NCBI GenBank assembly: GCA_951213105.1
Contig: OX578153.1
Location: 56,554,520-56,618,519, forward strand
Direction: 5' to 3'
DNA: 64,000 bases
From: Amaurobius ferox
Lineage: Eukaryota > Arthropoda > Arachnida > Araneae > Amaurobiidae
Position numbers and translations under genes: made by a program. Below are positions 23,084-33,717 of the stretch, piece by piece. Numbering within the stretch: the stretch's first letter is position 1; every line of letters starts with the position of its first letter. The notes beneath the pieces were generated by a model. That model was not told where the DNA came from. It did no database searches and saw only the letters and a list, made by a program, of their open reading frames with translations.

Positions 23084-24460
23084 TAAATTAGCGCACGGGA
23101 AGTTAGCGGTAGGCCCGGGTACGATTCCCGCCACTGCCAAAACTGCCGAAGTGTTCACGCGGAATACGATCACGTTAAACATGTGGGCCCGTAAGTCCTT
23201 CCGAGAGGTTGGTGGTAGGGGAAGGAGGGTACGGTCCCTGTGGATGCCTCCCTCACAGGGTTCCCGTCTAAATTGGGTGAATATAAAGAAAGTTGCGGAG
23301 GGCGAGGCAGCCCAGTGGTTAGCGCTCAGGAATTGCACTCGGTAGGCCCGGGTTCGATTCCCGCCACTTCCAAAACTGCCGCCGTGTTCACGCGGAGTAC
23401 GATCACGATAAACATGTGGGTCCGGAAGTCCTTCCGAGAGATTGGTGGTAGGGGAAGGAGGGTACGGTCCCTATGAATGCCTCCCTCACAGAGTTCCCGT
23501 CTAAATTGGGTGAATATGAAGAAAGTTGCGGAGGGCGAGGCAGCCCAGTGGTTAGCGCTCAGGAATTGCACTCGGTAGGCCCGGGTTCGATTCCAGCCAC
23601 TTCCAAAACTGCCGCCGTGTTCACGCGGAGTACGATCACAATAAACATGTGGGTCCGGAAGTCCTTCCGAGAGGTTGGTGGTAGGGGAAGGAGGGTACGG
23701 TCCCTGTGGATGAATAAAAAGAAAGTTATGGAGATTGTCGCGTAGGGCAAAGTAGCCCAATGGTTAGCGCGCGGAAATTGCACTCGGTATGTCCGGGTTC
23801 GATTCCCAAAATTGCCGCGTAAACGATCATGTTAAACATGTGGGTCTGTAAGCCTTCCGAGAGGTTGGTGGTAGGGGAAGAAGGGTACGGTCCCTGTGGA
23901 TGCTTCTTCCACTTGGTTCCGGTCTAAATTGGGTGAATAAAAAGAAAGTTATGAAGAATATCGCGGAGGGTGAAGTACCCCAGTGGTTAGTGCGCGGGAT
24001 TTGCACTTGGTAGGCCCGGGTTCGATTCCCAAAATTGCCGCCATGTTCACGCGGAGTACGATGACGTTAAACATGTGGGTCGGTAAGTCCTTCCGAGAGG
24101 TTGGTGGTAGGGGAAGGGGGGTTCGGTCCATGTGGATGCCTCCCCCACTGGGTTTCAGTCTAAATTGGCCGAATAAAAATAAAGTTATGGAGATTGTCGC
24201 GGATGGCACGGTAGCCCAGTGGTTAGCGCGCGGGAATTTCACTCGGTAGGCCCGGGTTCGATTTCCGCCATTGCCAAAACTGCAGCCGTGTTCACGCGGA
24301 GTACGATCACGTTAAACATGTGGGACTGCAAGTCCTTCCGAGAGGTTTGTGGTAGGGGAAGGAGGGTACGGTCTCTTTGGATGCCTCCCCCATTGGGTTC
24401 CGGTCTAAATTGGGTGGCACTTCCTGGCCTTCCAAGCAGTTACCTTACACCTTTCTGGTA
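23084..24460 (+). repeat. SINE-module array in Helitron copy 3 (six modules)
   Basis: B boxes at about 23117 (GGGTACGATT), 23351, 23583, 23795, 24021 and 24258. The first three follow the 233-bp type of copy 2. One junction at 23713 drops the 3' part of a module. Confidence 0.85.
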
Positions 24461-24533
24461 GGTCGCGCCAACGAGTTTGCCACGGTCAGAATTTTCAAGG
24501 GTAGCGAACAGGCTGGTCGCCAAAGGCGGCTAG

Positions 24534-25520
24534 TAACATATAAGACTAACAGTTCACACTTTCATAGCTTTGAATAATAAATTTTAGCATGATTTTGAGG
24601 TACTATTATTTTAGGTATTCAAACAATATATTGTTAAGACACTTTCTTAATGTAAACAATATGAAGATTAAAGGGGGAAAAAAAAGGAGTGAAAATTTAT
24701 CGATAACTTTCTGGATGATGTATAATGAACATAAGAGTAAATATATTTAAAACTATATTAATAAAATTTATTTGAATTATTATGAGATGATAGTTTATTA
24801 TAACGCTACTGTTTTGAATTTTCTAATTCATGATGAAAGCGAGACAACCACACCTCTTTATGCTTTCTAGTTAGTTCTAGCTAGGCATACATCAATATAT
24901 ATTGATGTACACCTAGGTTCTAAATAAAACAGCTTTTTATTAAAATAAAACCCCACCAAAATACTTGAAGAAATAGTATCTTCTGTTACAAACCTAATGT
25001 ACGTCCAGTGATGATTGCTTGTATAAATAAAACAATCTCATGTCATGATGTCGCATGAATCCTCTCTACAGTCAAAAACAGGATCTCTATTAATGACTTC
25101 TTTTATTTGACTGAAACCCCCAGGGATAATAATAGGGAGGGAGGGGCACAAGGTTGAATTGTACATAAGTACCTAGGCCACATAAACTATTTATAAAAAA
25201 GTTCAATATGTTATAAAGACCCCTCTTTTTTTTATAAATCTGAACCATCAATCCAATAGCCTTCATATTTGGCATGCAGATACAGTGGTCCAACAACAAA
25301 GCAAAAGTATAAAAAATGACAAATATATATTAAAACAAATTAGTAATGGTACCATTTGTTTTATTCTGTGATTTTAACGAAGATATTACTTTTTAGCTAT
25401 TTTTACAGAAATAATACTTATTAAAATTTGAAACTTCTTTATTAATATACCTAATTCATTTTCTTAGAATTCGCACAATTACTAATTCTGTAACATTCAT
25501 GAAATTAGCACAAAATGAAT
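24534..25520. other. AT-rich non-coding stretch
   Basis: No gene recognised. It contains the palindrome at 24889-24908. Confidence 0.5.
24889..24908. repeat. Perfect 20-bp palindrome inside a longer hairpin
   Basis: ACATCAATATATATTGATGT is its own reverse complement. It is flanked by CTAGGC and CCTAGG, which extend the pairing. Confidence 0.75.
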
Positions 25521-25523
25521 ATA

Positions 25524-26040
25524 CAGTGATCTCTCGTTAAGACAGATAGTCAAAGACCAACATTTATTGTACGTATTAGCAAGAGTCCATAAATCTGAAG
25601 TAAAATAGCAATAAAAATGTTAAACGGTAATGAAAGTTTGTTATCCTCAATTTTATAGGTACATTGAAAAATACAACCTTAAAAAAAAAAAGAAAAATTT
25701 ATTCGAAAAAAATTTTAATATGTATAATGAGGTAAATATGAGCAAATATTAACATTCAAAGCATAAACAAAATGTAGTTATACGTTAATGTTAGTATTTT
25801 TAAAATGAAATAATCTTTATGTATTTCTCCTGGGTAAGCACTATTTTCTTAAGTCATTCTCAATTTTTCTTTTACTGATTGAAAAATTAAATAAATTTTG
25901 TCTATCTTAACGAATAAATGAATGTATTCAGCAATGTTTATAACATGCAATGCCCATAGACCTTAACCAGGGAATCCATATTTGTACATAATAACGAGAA
26001 ATCCATCTTAAACGGGTGTCGTCTTAATAAGAGTCCACTG
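25524..26040. mobile_element. pogo/Tigger-like MITE (517 bp)
   Basis: The left end CAGTGATCTCTCGTTAAGAC is mirrored by GTCTTAATAAGAGTCCACTG at the right end (20 bp with a few mismatches). TA lies on both sides (25522-25523 and 26041-26042). The interior is AT-rich and non-coding. Ends and TA target fit the Tc1/mariner-pogo group. Confidence 0.7.
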
Positions 26041-26395
26041 TATATATATAATTTTTTTTTATCTTTCATCAGCAAGTTTAATTGTGATTTAAGGATATTG
26101 GAATTTTAAAATTTAATGATCTGTGAACAACTTTTAATTAGAATGTTTAAAACTCCTTAAGTTTGGCATAGAAATCTCAAAGCATATTTTAATGAAATAT
26201 GATATGACATATTTTGTAATTTGATGGTTATGTGTTATAAAGTACAAATTTCAAAATATTATACATAATGATAGAATTTTTTTATGTAAAGATATAGAGG
26301 ATATACAATAAAAAATATATATATGAATGTCTTTACTTTCAATACTTTTTAGTTAAAATGAAAATATATACAATTTCATGGGTATCAATTAGGCT

Positions 26396-28050
26396 GTGGT
26401 TAGGTTGCCTGCATGTGCGGTCGGGGATGAAGTTGTAGTAGGAAACCTGCAAGTGGACTTCCGTCAAATTAGTTGGACGGTTGTCTTCCGGTGAAAAGTA
26501 GCGTTAAATTCCGTTTAGGTTGATATTATGCTGACTGCAATATACAAGAAATTTTTATATATTTTTAAATTCAAACCCCTTTTTATAGCTATGTTGTGTA
26601 ATATATGTTTAACTGTAGCTGTAATATAAGAATAAATACTTTAAAAAGTCATTGGACATATTATTCCAGCTAACATGTAATAATGAAAATAATTTCAATA
26701 AAATCAAACCCCCCCCTACCCAATTCTCTCCTCCTATATGTATATAGGTGGAAAAAATTCCATTTTTCAAGATCTGTTTTGATGTTATATATGCATTGCT
26801 GAGATCTAAAAATAGTATATTTTTAATTTTTTAAAGTAGTTTATTTTTAAATATTTTCTTGATAAAGAAAAGTTATAAAATAATTATTTTTTATCTATAA
26901 CAGAATTTTTTTAATGATAAATTTAAAACATTACACAAAAGGAATAGCAGGAAAAAATAATTTAAAATTCTTAAAACGTAAATTATTAAATATAATAAAT
27001 AAGAGTAAATTATTAAATTATAAGAACAAATTTAAAAATGCTTTTGAAAAATATATTATTAAATATTATATTAGAATTCGGTTTAAATACTTACCGATGG
27101 GAAACCTTTTTACTATTTATGAAAAAAATATAAAATTAATAACAAAAAAAAACATAATTTACTCAGTTTATTATGTACATAAAAAATGCATTATTGAATA
27201 ATTAAAAAAATGAAAAACTGGTTTATAATTAAATCTTTTTTAAGAATATATTATTATATATAATATTAAAAAGAATAGCTGCTTGTAATTGAATGGTTGA
27301 ATATTATGAAGTGGAAGAGAAAATTTGCTGAAAGATAAGTTAAGCATAAATTTAGTGCTATTAAATCATATTCCTTCACTAGAAGTACTTGCGTAAATAT
27401 TTTATATTCTTCCTTCACAACTTTACCAGCGTTTCTCCGAGAAGGAGTAAAATGTCACTTGTACCTTTCTCTTATTCTCTTTCTTCAAAATAAAGCACAC
27501 ACATGCAGGCGTATGGAAAGCGAAGGGGGAAGGGGCCTCTCCGGGCCCCCGTCCCCTCATTTTTGTACCTAATTTTTCCTGTCCCAGGCTGAGTTCCCCT
27601 GCACATCGGGAAGGGGGGGGGGGGCTCCTGCTCGGGTCTATTAATTAGACAATTTTATGATCAAATACTTCTTGTCAAGTTCCTTAAAAAGTTTGGAAAG
27701 ATTATTATATTTTATTTTCAGAAAAATAGAAGTGGAAAAGAGGAATAGCTCCATTCTTCAAGCTCCATTTTAATGCTATATATACATTTGTAGGAGCTAG
27801 AAACCGTAAAATTCGACTCTTCTATCGGTAATTTATTTTTAAATATATTTGAAGAATTACAATTCAAATAACACTGTCGTCTAACGTTAGTAAACGAAAT
27901 ATAATTTGTTACCTTCCACCGTAAGACAACCATCCGGTTAATTTGACGGTAGCCCATTTGCAGGTAGCTCAATGCGCATCCGCACTTGACGGCAGCCAAA
28001 TTACATAGTTTCCGCAACCGCACTTGCAGGTAGCCTAACCACTTCGTATC
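26396..28050. mobile_element. Element with ~130-150-bp inverted arms and AT-rich core
   Basis: The arms 26396-26520 and 27890-28050 are inverted relatives: GTGGTTAGG..GCCTGCA.GTGCGG, CGTCAAATTA, GG..GGTTGTCTT.CGGTG. Within the arms CTGCAAGTG and GTCAAATTA-like motifs recur, so the arms have internal sub-repeats. Inside, 26745-26860 and 27725-27860 are related in direct orientation (GTGGAAAA...TTCAAG.TC..TTT). The very lysine/asparagine/isoleucine-rich 95-codon frame at 26914-27201 reflects AT bias and is not called a gene. The superfamily is unknown. Confidence 0.5.
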
Positions 28051-28888
28051 AATTACAATACAAGAAAACACATTGGTGTTCCTTTCCTATTGATCTTTCT
28101 ATGCAACCCAAATCTGTTACAAAAGTAGCTTGCTACATGAATGTAAAAACAACTTTGTAATGTTTTTGGAAAATTTACCCATGTTGTTCATGTAAGCACA
28201 TGTTGTACTGTCCAAGTACATTCCATAATTCAATGCATCGCAGCAGTTTTGAATTTATCCAATTAACTCCAAATTAAGTGCACAGGGATAATTAAAAAAG
28301 AAAGTCAGATTCTGTTTGATGTGAATGTGCTGTGCTCAAATTATGCTTTTAAAATCCAAATTATAGTCGATAAACATGTCTACATACAAAGAAAACCACC
28401 AGTAAAAATAATGTCCACTTGTTTTTCTTTTTGTCGGTAAAGAAACAGATGATGGCATTTTATATCAGGTACTTGATATTATAGAAATAAAATATTTTAT
28501 AGAAATCTTATGAGAAAGACATAAACAATATATAAATTTTGTTAGTGTTATGAAAATATTTTATAGTTTTGAAGTACTTTCAATTCCATTATAATGTACT
28601 TTACTAAAATTATACTAAAATTTATTCGAATTGTTCAATTTGTTCTTGAGATATTGTGTCCACACACAAACGTACATTGTTTGCACATGAGGTGCACTGT
28701 TTCAAGACTTTTTTGGAGGAGGAGGGCAAAAGTTGTAATGTTCCAATGATGGAAATATGATTCAGCATGAAAAATTATATAAGAAACAAAATAACTTGGA
28801 TATCCTTATGAGGGGCAGCCCTGTTACACACACTGACATAATTTGGAATATGTTATCTATATAATCACAAACCCCATTTATAAGAATC
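28051..28888. other. AT-rich non-coding stretch
   Basis: Nothing supportable seen. Confidence 0.5.
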
Positions 28889-28889
28889 A

Positions 28890-29118
28890 TCCCCAAAATT
28901 TGGAAAACACTCGTATTGCAAATACCAGAATTTGTGGACCAGTTTTTCACTTATCATGTGCTGGTCAACATGGAATAACCAATATCTACAATGATAGCAA
29001 AAAACTTGTTATAAGTCACAATTTTTGTTAACTTCCATGAGAACTGACAATATAATAAAGGCAAAACTGTTCCATGGATGCTGATATCTGTAATGAGAGT
29101 GTTTTCCAGATGTTGTGT
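28890..29118. mobile_element. Foldback MITE
   Basis: TTTGGAAAACACTCGTATTG...GACCAGTTTTTC at the left is mirrored at the right by GCAAAACTGTTCCATGGATG...GAGTGTTTTCCAGAT. Arms are about 55-70 bp with mismatches. The apparent open frames on both strands lie inside the fold. Confidence 0.6.
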
Positions 29119-31550
29119 ATAGTTCAGTGATGCTAAAAGTATGTAAATCAGATGAAAAGTATTCAAATATTTGATTCAAGTCACAATACTTTCCTTATGT
29201 ATTAAACTCAAAGTTCAAACTTTTACATCCTTTGTACGACATCACATATACTCAGATATGAAAAGATGCTTGTATAAACAATTTTGCACAACAATTTAAA
29301 AAAATTTCCATATTACGTAATTTTTCTTTTAAATACTAAATGTGTATTCATCACAAAATACATATGCTTTTCTATTTTAATATATAGACTTAAAAATATA
29401 GAAAAAATCCGAGGATTATAAATGAACTTGACCAACTGCACTTTGCGATACAAAATGCTCACTACAAGCAAATTTTTTCACTTTCCCTAGTTTCATAATC
29501 TATATGCACGGCAAGAAATTTCACTTCATAGTTTACTTGCCACCACTCACCAGTTTAATATAAATAACATTGCATAATCTGTTTGTCATTTCTTATTGAA
29601 GACAAAATTGCATTAAATAAAGCTGAATATACAGACTTTTTACAAGTTATTGTGTGATTTGGTTTATTACAGTTTGGAGAAGCATTTAAAGAACAAATTT
29701 AAACAATTTCCAGCCTACGATTGCTAGCTTTATGTGGTATATCAATAACTATAAGAATATTAAGATATTCAAAATATGTACCCAAGAAAAAAACAAATAG
29801 ATCACTTCTACAGAGTTAACTTATGTTATACATAATTATGCCTGTTTTCTCTTACATATCTTCAATAATAACTAATACAGCAACAGAACAACCGACCTTT
29901 TTTATATATAAATGAGCCAGCTGCTATATTACTGTACAAGTTTACAACTCAATATATATTACTAATAAAAGCCTTGCAATATGGGTGTTTTAAGTGCATG
30001 AAATAAAAATAGCTCAATTAAATAAACAAACTTTGATGGCACAGATATGATTACATAATGTAAGGATAGATGTCAACAAAGTAATTTTAAATGTAACTTA
30101 CCCAATTCCTTTAATAAACTGCCAAAATTAAATATTGTGCATATATGCTTGTAGCGGCAATATGAAATTTTTGTCATCAAAACACCATCTTTTTATGAAT
30201 ATTTGTACTAAATAATCCTAAGAGAAGATAAATCTTGATATATCCTACTGAAATTATGCACTAAATCATTGTAAATTTTTAAAAATAATCTGTAATATAC
30301 AGATAGACCTATGCTACAAAGAACATGGCCACTGTGCAGTGGAATTGCGAACGTGACATCACATGCAACTCATCTATACCTAAGGCTCCTATATATATTG
30401 ACACATACAGCAACAACAACCCGGCCACACATTAAGTAGCTACATGCTTTCGGGTTAGTCGTGTGGTCTGGATCTTCTTCTACACACAGCAACAACACAA
30501 CAAAAATAAAATGGTCGAAGCCGAACATAAAAAAAAAGCGTCAAAAACCAAATTATTCATATTAAATCTGTACCAAAATGGTACATATTATAAGTACAAA
30601 AATAAAGTACAGCTTACTAAAACTGCTACTAAATTGTTTCTAGTAGGCTAATATTTTTAGTTTCTTACACTGTTAAATATTATTATACAGCTTATAAACT
30701 TTTCATCAGACTTTAATGGCAACTCTATAATATATATAAAAGTGGAATTTTCTGCATTCTGCAATATTATGACAAAATATGGAATTCTAAATGAAAGTGA
30801 TTAATTCAACCCCCTCTACTTACCTTTCCAGCAGCCATAACGGAGAAAAGGAAATTTGCAAGGAAAACAAATAAAGTTATCGCATTATAACACACATCCA
30901 AAACAAATCAAACAGGTTAATGTAAAAACATGGGTGTCGTCGAATAAATGCACTGTTATTATAACAACCACAGAACATTGTGGATGAAATGCATATGCAA
31001 GGTTATCAGGTTACAACAAAAAGTGATCGCAATTGGAACGCTTGGGGTAGACTTGCAAGCTTAGAGGTGTAGGGGATTATTGCCAGTATCAACCTATTAT
31101 TAAAAAATCCAAACAAAGATATAAATACATCAGAATGTTTTCATGTCAAATAGATAAGAAAAAAGATGTGTGTGTGTGTGTGGGGGGGGGGGGGGTGAGG
31201 GGGCTATCCTAAGTAAAATGAAGAATCAGAAAAAGCTGCATAATTAGATGTCAGAAAGTCGTTGGCTACCAGATTGGCGTAGAAAGGGAATGGAATCGTA
31301 ACCCTGTGCTTTGTGCCAAAGGAGTTGCGGTGCAGGTACTATTCTATTGATCAACTATATTCACCTTTGAGAAAAAAATCATGCTTTTTATGCCTGTTTA
31401 CCTATGGCACTGACAGTTATGAAAATAATTTAATATCAATCAGTGATCTTGTTAACTTGCCATGAAAGAAGTTCAAGTGAATATATAACCATAGCAAATG
31501 CTGAGAATGCATAAGTATTTTTATTAATTAGATGTTTATCACGCATGCAT
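29119..31550. other. Non-coding stretch with simple repeats
   Basis: AT-rich. The only items are the micro-SINE at 30421 and a (GT)n run followed by about 15 G at about 31167-31196. Confidence 0.5.
30421..30481 (+). mobile_element. Micro-SINE tail module (~61 bp), ACAC/GTGT subfamily
   Basis: CCGGCCACAC...CTTTCGGGTTAGTCGTGTGGTCTGG, the same subfamily as 8202-8256. It sits between ACACATACAGCAACAACA and ACACACAGCAACAACA, an imperfect duplication in a CAA-rich target. Confidence 0.7.
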
Positions 31551-31551
31551 T

Positions 31552-31557
31552 TTTATT
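31552..31557 (-). terminator. Candidate poly(A) signal for the 31.6-kb gene
   Basis: Minus-strand AATAAA (TTTATT on the plus strand) about 85 bp beyond the stop codon. A second lies at about 31519. Confidence 0.4.
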
Positions 31558-31640
31558 TGTTTACAAAGAATTATTTTTACTTATAAACAAAGGAATTATA
31601 CATATCTCACAATACATTAGTCATTCACAAACCTTTTCAC

Positions 31641-32906
31641 TTAATTACAAAAAGATTTTCTTTTTCTGGAAATAATTGAATCTTTCAAAACAAACTGGAT
31701 ATTTTCAGTATCTTCAACCTTAAATACAGATGATAGTAGAGAATTACTGGCATAATTTTTGATTACATATTTTTTATATGTATGATGACTTACATGCCAG
31801 AATTCTGCTAACAGTTTTCTATAGTTGTAATCTATAGAACCGCTTGCAATCTTGGAAGCAATCTCTTTTAATACTGTGTAATACAGTACTTCAGGTCTAT
31901 CATCAGAAGATAACTGAGTGGGACAGCAAAACATGGACTTTGCTAGTTTCATAAAAAAAGCTTGCCTGGGCCAAATCAAAAAACACTTTAGCACATAATG
32001 TGGATACCACCCGAATATTTCTTTTTGTTGTTCTTCATTCAATCTAGAAATAAGGAAAGCTGCAGTATCTGCAAATCTTTCCCCATCAAACATACACCCT
32101 ATAGGATAGTTTATAGTTAATGTATCATTATGATTTATCACTGCCACTTCTGCAAATTCCAATAACATACGGGCGTTTTCTTGAGGAGTTAACTTTTGAA
32201 GGAAATATCTAGTAGCTATTACATTACCACACAACAGTGTACGATAAAATATATACTCATTCAAGGAAAAACAAGGTGAAATTTCAAAAACATTACAGTA
32301 GTTACGGATTTCTGGATTCAGAAGATGCAATTTCCCTTTAATGTAATGGGACCAATATGAGGTTAGAATCGACTGATGGATACGGATTTCTTTAAGATTT
32401 CTAATTCCTTTATGTTCTGGCCATCCCTTCAATTGTTTCCATAATGTACAAACGTAATCTTTTAAGCATACTTCACAAGCTATGATGTAACGCCAATGAA
32501 CAGGTATGCTTTCATCATTTATGTATACTTCTGCTGATTTCTTTATATCAATTGTCCCTTGTGGGGTCCATTGAAATTTAGTAAAATTTCTTTTGAAATA
32601 GTCTTCAAACGGTTGCCATTCGCGCCATTTTATTAACTGCCAACCTATGACTTCAACAAAACTTAACAATTCCTTTTTTAACAAACCTGGTAATGAAAGT
32701 CTCAATACATACTTCAATACTTTATTCTCCACCTTTTTCAATTCTTTTTTTATCAATTCAATCGATGTCTGTATATCAACCATGCCACAGGAGTTTATAG
32801 TAGGACATTTTGAAATTAATTTCTGAATGTCATCTTTATTCAACAATGAAATTGCTATTTTGATGAGAGCTCTTTGCTTGAGCGAAGGCGTGCAAGAAAA
32901 ATCCAT
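31641..32906 (-). CDS. Intact intronless protein, chelicerate-type ankyrin-like family
   Basis: Uninterrupted frame. The preferred start is the ATG at 32906-32904 (MDFSCTPSLKQRAL), giving about 421 residues; an upstream in-frame start would give 437. No signal peptide or clear membrane segment. The N-terminal third is leucine-rich helical. The middle contains FQWTPQGTIDIKKSAEV and RYIIACEVCLKDYVCTLWKQL. The C-terminal part has a degenerate ankyrin-like stretch, YRTLLCGNVIATRYFLQKLT then ARMLLEFAEVAV and FLISRLNEEQQKEI. From memory, 'WTPQGTIDxxKTAE...RxIxAxxxCxxDxVxxLW' is characteristic of a large uncharacterised protein family in spiders and relatives; I did not verify this. The role is unknown. 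Codon use and the intact 1.3-kb frame argue for a functional gene in a window where nearly everything else is broken. It may lie within a long intron of another gene, on the opposite strand. Confidence 0.8.
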   Translation of the reverse strand: MDFSCTPSLKQRALIKIAISLLNKDDIQKLISKCPTINSCGMVDIQTSIELIKKELKKVENKVLKYVLRLSLPGLLKKELLSFVEVIGWQLIKWREWQPFEDYFKRNFTKFQWTPQGTIDIKKSAEVYINDESIPVHWRYIIACEVCLKDYVCTLWKQLKGWPEHKGIRNLKEIRIHQSILTSYWSHYIKGKLHLLNPEIRNYCNVFEISPCFSLNEYIFYRTLLCGNVIATRYFLQKLTPQENARMLLEFAEVAVINHNDTLTINYPIGCMFDGERFADTAAFLISRLNEEQQKEIFGWYPHYVLKCFLIWPRQAFFMKLAKSMFCCPTQLSSDDRPEVLYYTVLKEIASKIASGSIDYNYRKLLAEFWHVSHHTYKKYVIKNYASNSLLSSVFKVEDTENIQFVLKDSIISRKRKSFCN

Positions 32907-32999
32907 TGCCATGTTAATCGTTACGAATGTTCGACTACATGCACTTTCCGTCACAAGGATAATACTAAAAATGTTGTACCTTGTACACTAAAATTTCCA

Positions 33000-33480
33000 G
33001 GGTAATATACTTTATGAATATGTTACTCTATGTTAAAATAATCTACACAATAAGCTCTTCAAAATAAAATATATTCTTGTCTTGACTTGTAACAACGAGA
33101 CTCGTCTAGAGCCGATAGCATCACAGACTAATATTATTAGTATTCTGTGGATAGCATGTTCCGAAAACGTACAGCCGGTAGAGAGAGAGGCATCTCCCTC
33201 CAATCAGAGGTCGTTTCTGATGTCATGTGACATTTTCTTTGTTACCGGTGGGGTTGCTTGCAATAAGAAAATATCGCCAAGGAATAGTAAGCAGCTCACA
33301 AGGCATTCTCCCATTCTAGTTTCGTCAATTGTCGTATGAACTCCTCGTTACATTATATGGTGAAGGAAATACGCCTACTCGTTGCCTACGTGATAATAAA
33401 GGCCGGGAAATTTCGATTTAGAAAGTGGGGAATGTGTAGTTCCAGAACAGTTGGTAGAGGGCGCTGTTATTTCCTGTCGG
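33000..33480 (-). promoter_or_regulatory. GC-richer upstream region of the 31.6-kb gene
   Basis: Composition shifts from AT-rich to mixed right upstream of the start. A CCAATCAGA-like box is at about 33208 and a CTCF-like site is at 33451. Promoter function is an inference from position and composition. Confidence 0.35.
33451..33466 (+). promoter_or_regulatory. CTCF-like insulator motif
   Basis: TTGGTAGAGGGCGCTG closely fits the CTCF core, approximately CCAnYAGRKGGCGCT. A single match. Confidence 0.4.
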
Positions 33481-33717
33481 AGCTGATTTATTACTGTCAA
33501 AGTTCTTATAATCCTCGTATTTTTAGATTTCTTTACATTATCTAACAAATTAAAATCCGCATCTGTTTGCGTAATATTTGTTTAATAAATGTAGTTATTT
33601 TTTATTTAACATAAAACATTTTTAGTTTTGTAAGTAAAAAAAAAGGTACAAAATTGACGTCTTCTTTGTTATCGTTTTATCGTTTAGTAAATTAAAAAAG
33701 GCAAACGTTATTAATTA

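Larger units (their letters stand above)
21372..24533 (+). mobile_element. Helitron-like element, copy 3 (3162 bp), with two leaders
   Basis: Starts TCTTAAATAATAAAAGG directly after copy 2's CTAG and ends with the common hairpin plus CTAG (24530-24533) followed by host T. Its leader (21372-22000) is a diverged type with ACAAATTCTAATATTTTTTT. A second leader of the same diverged type, without its 5' tip, starts at about 22194 (AGCGACCGCGCATCGGAGAG) and continues into the GCATAGCGATGGG segment and AT-rich zone. It is therefore a chimera of two element bodies. Confidence 0.85.

Noticed and set aside
17600..24290. Apparent tRNA genes with A and B boxes
   Set aside because: No foldable complete cloverleaf with anticodon arm and CCA-adjacent stem; they are SINE heads continuing into a common body.
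17260..24577. Many overlapping open frames of 60-144 codons on both strands (e.g. 18335-18577, 23326-23760)
   Set aside because: They are read-through of SINE modules; the same peptides recur with each repeat and on both strands. Not genes.
26914..27201. 95-codon frame as a gene
   Set aside because: Almost entirely Lys/Asn/Ile/Tyr, as AT-rich DNA gives by chance, and inside a repeat element.
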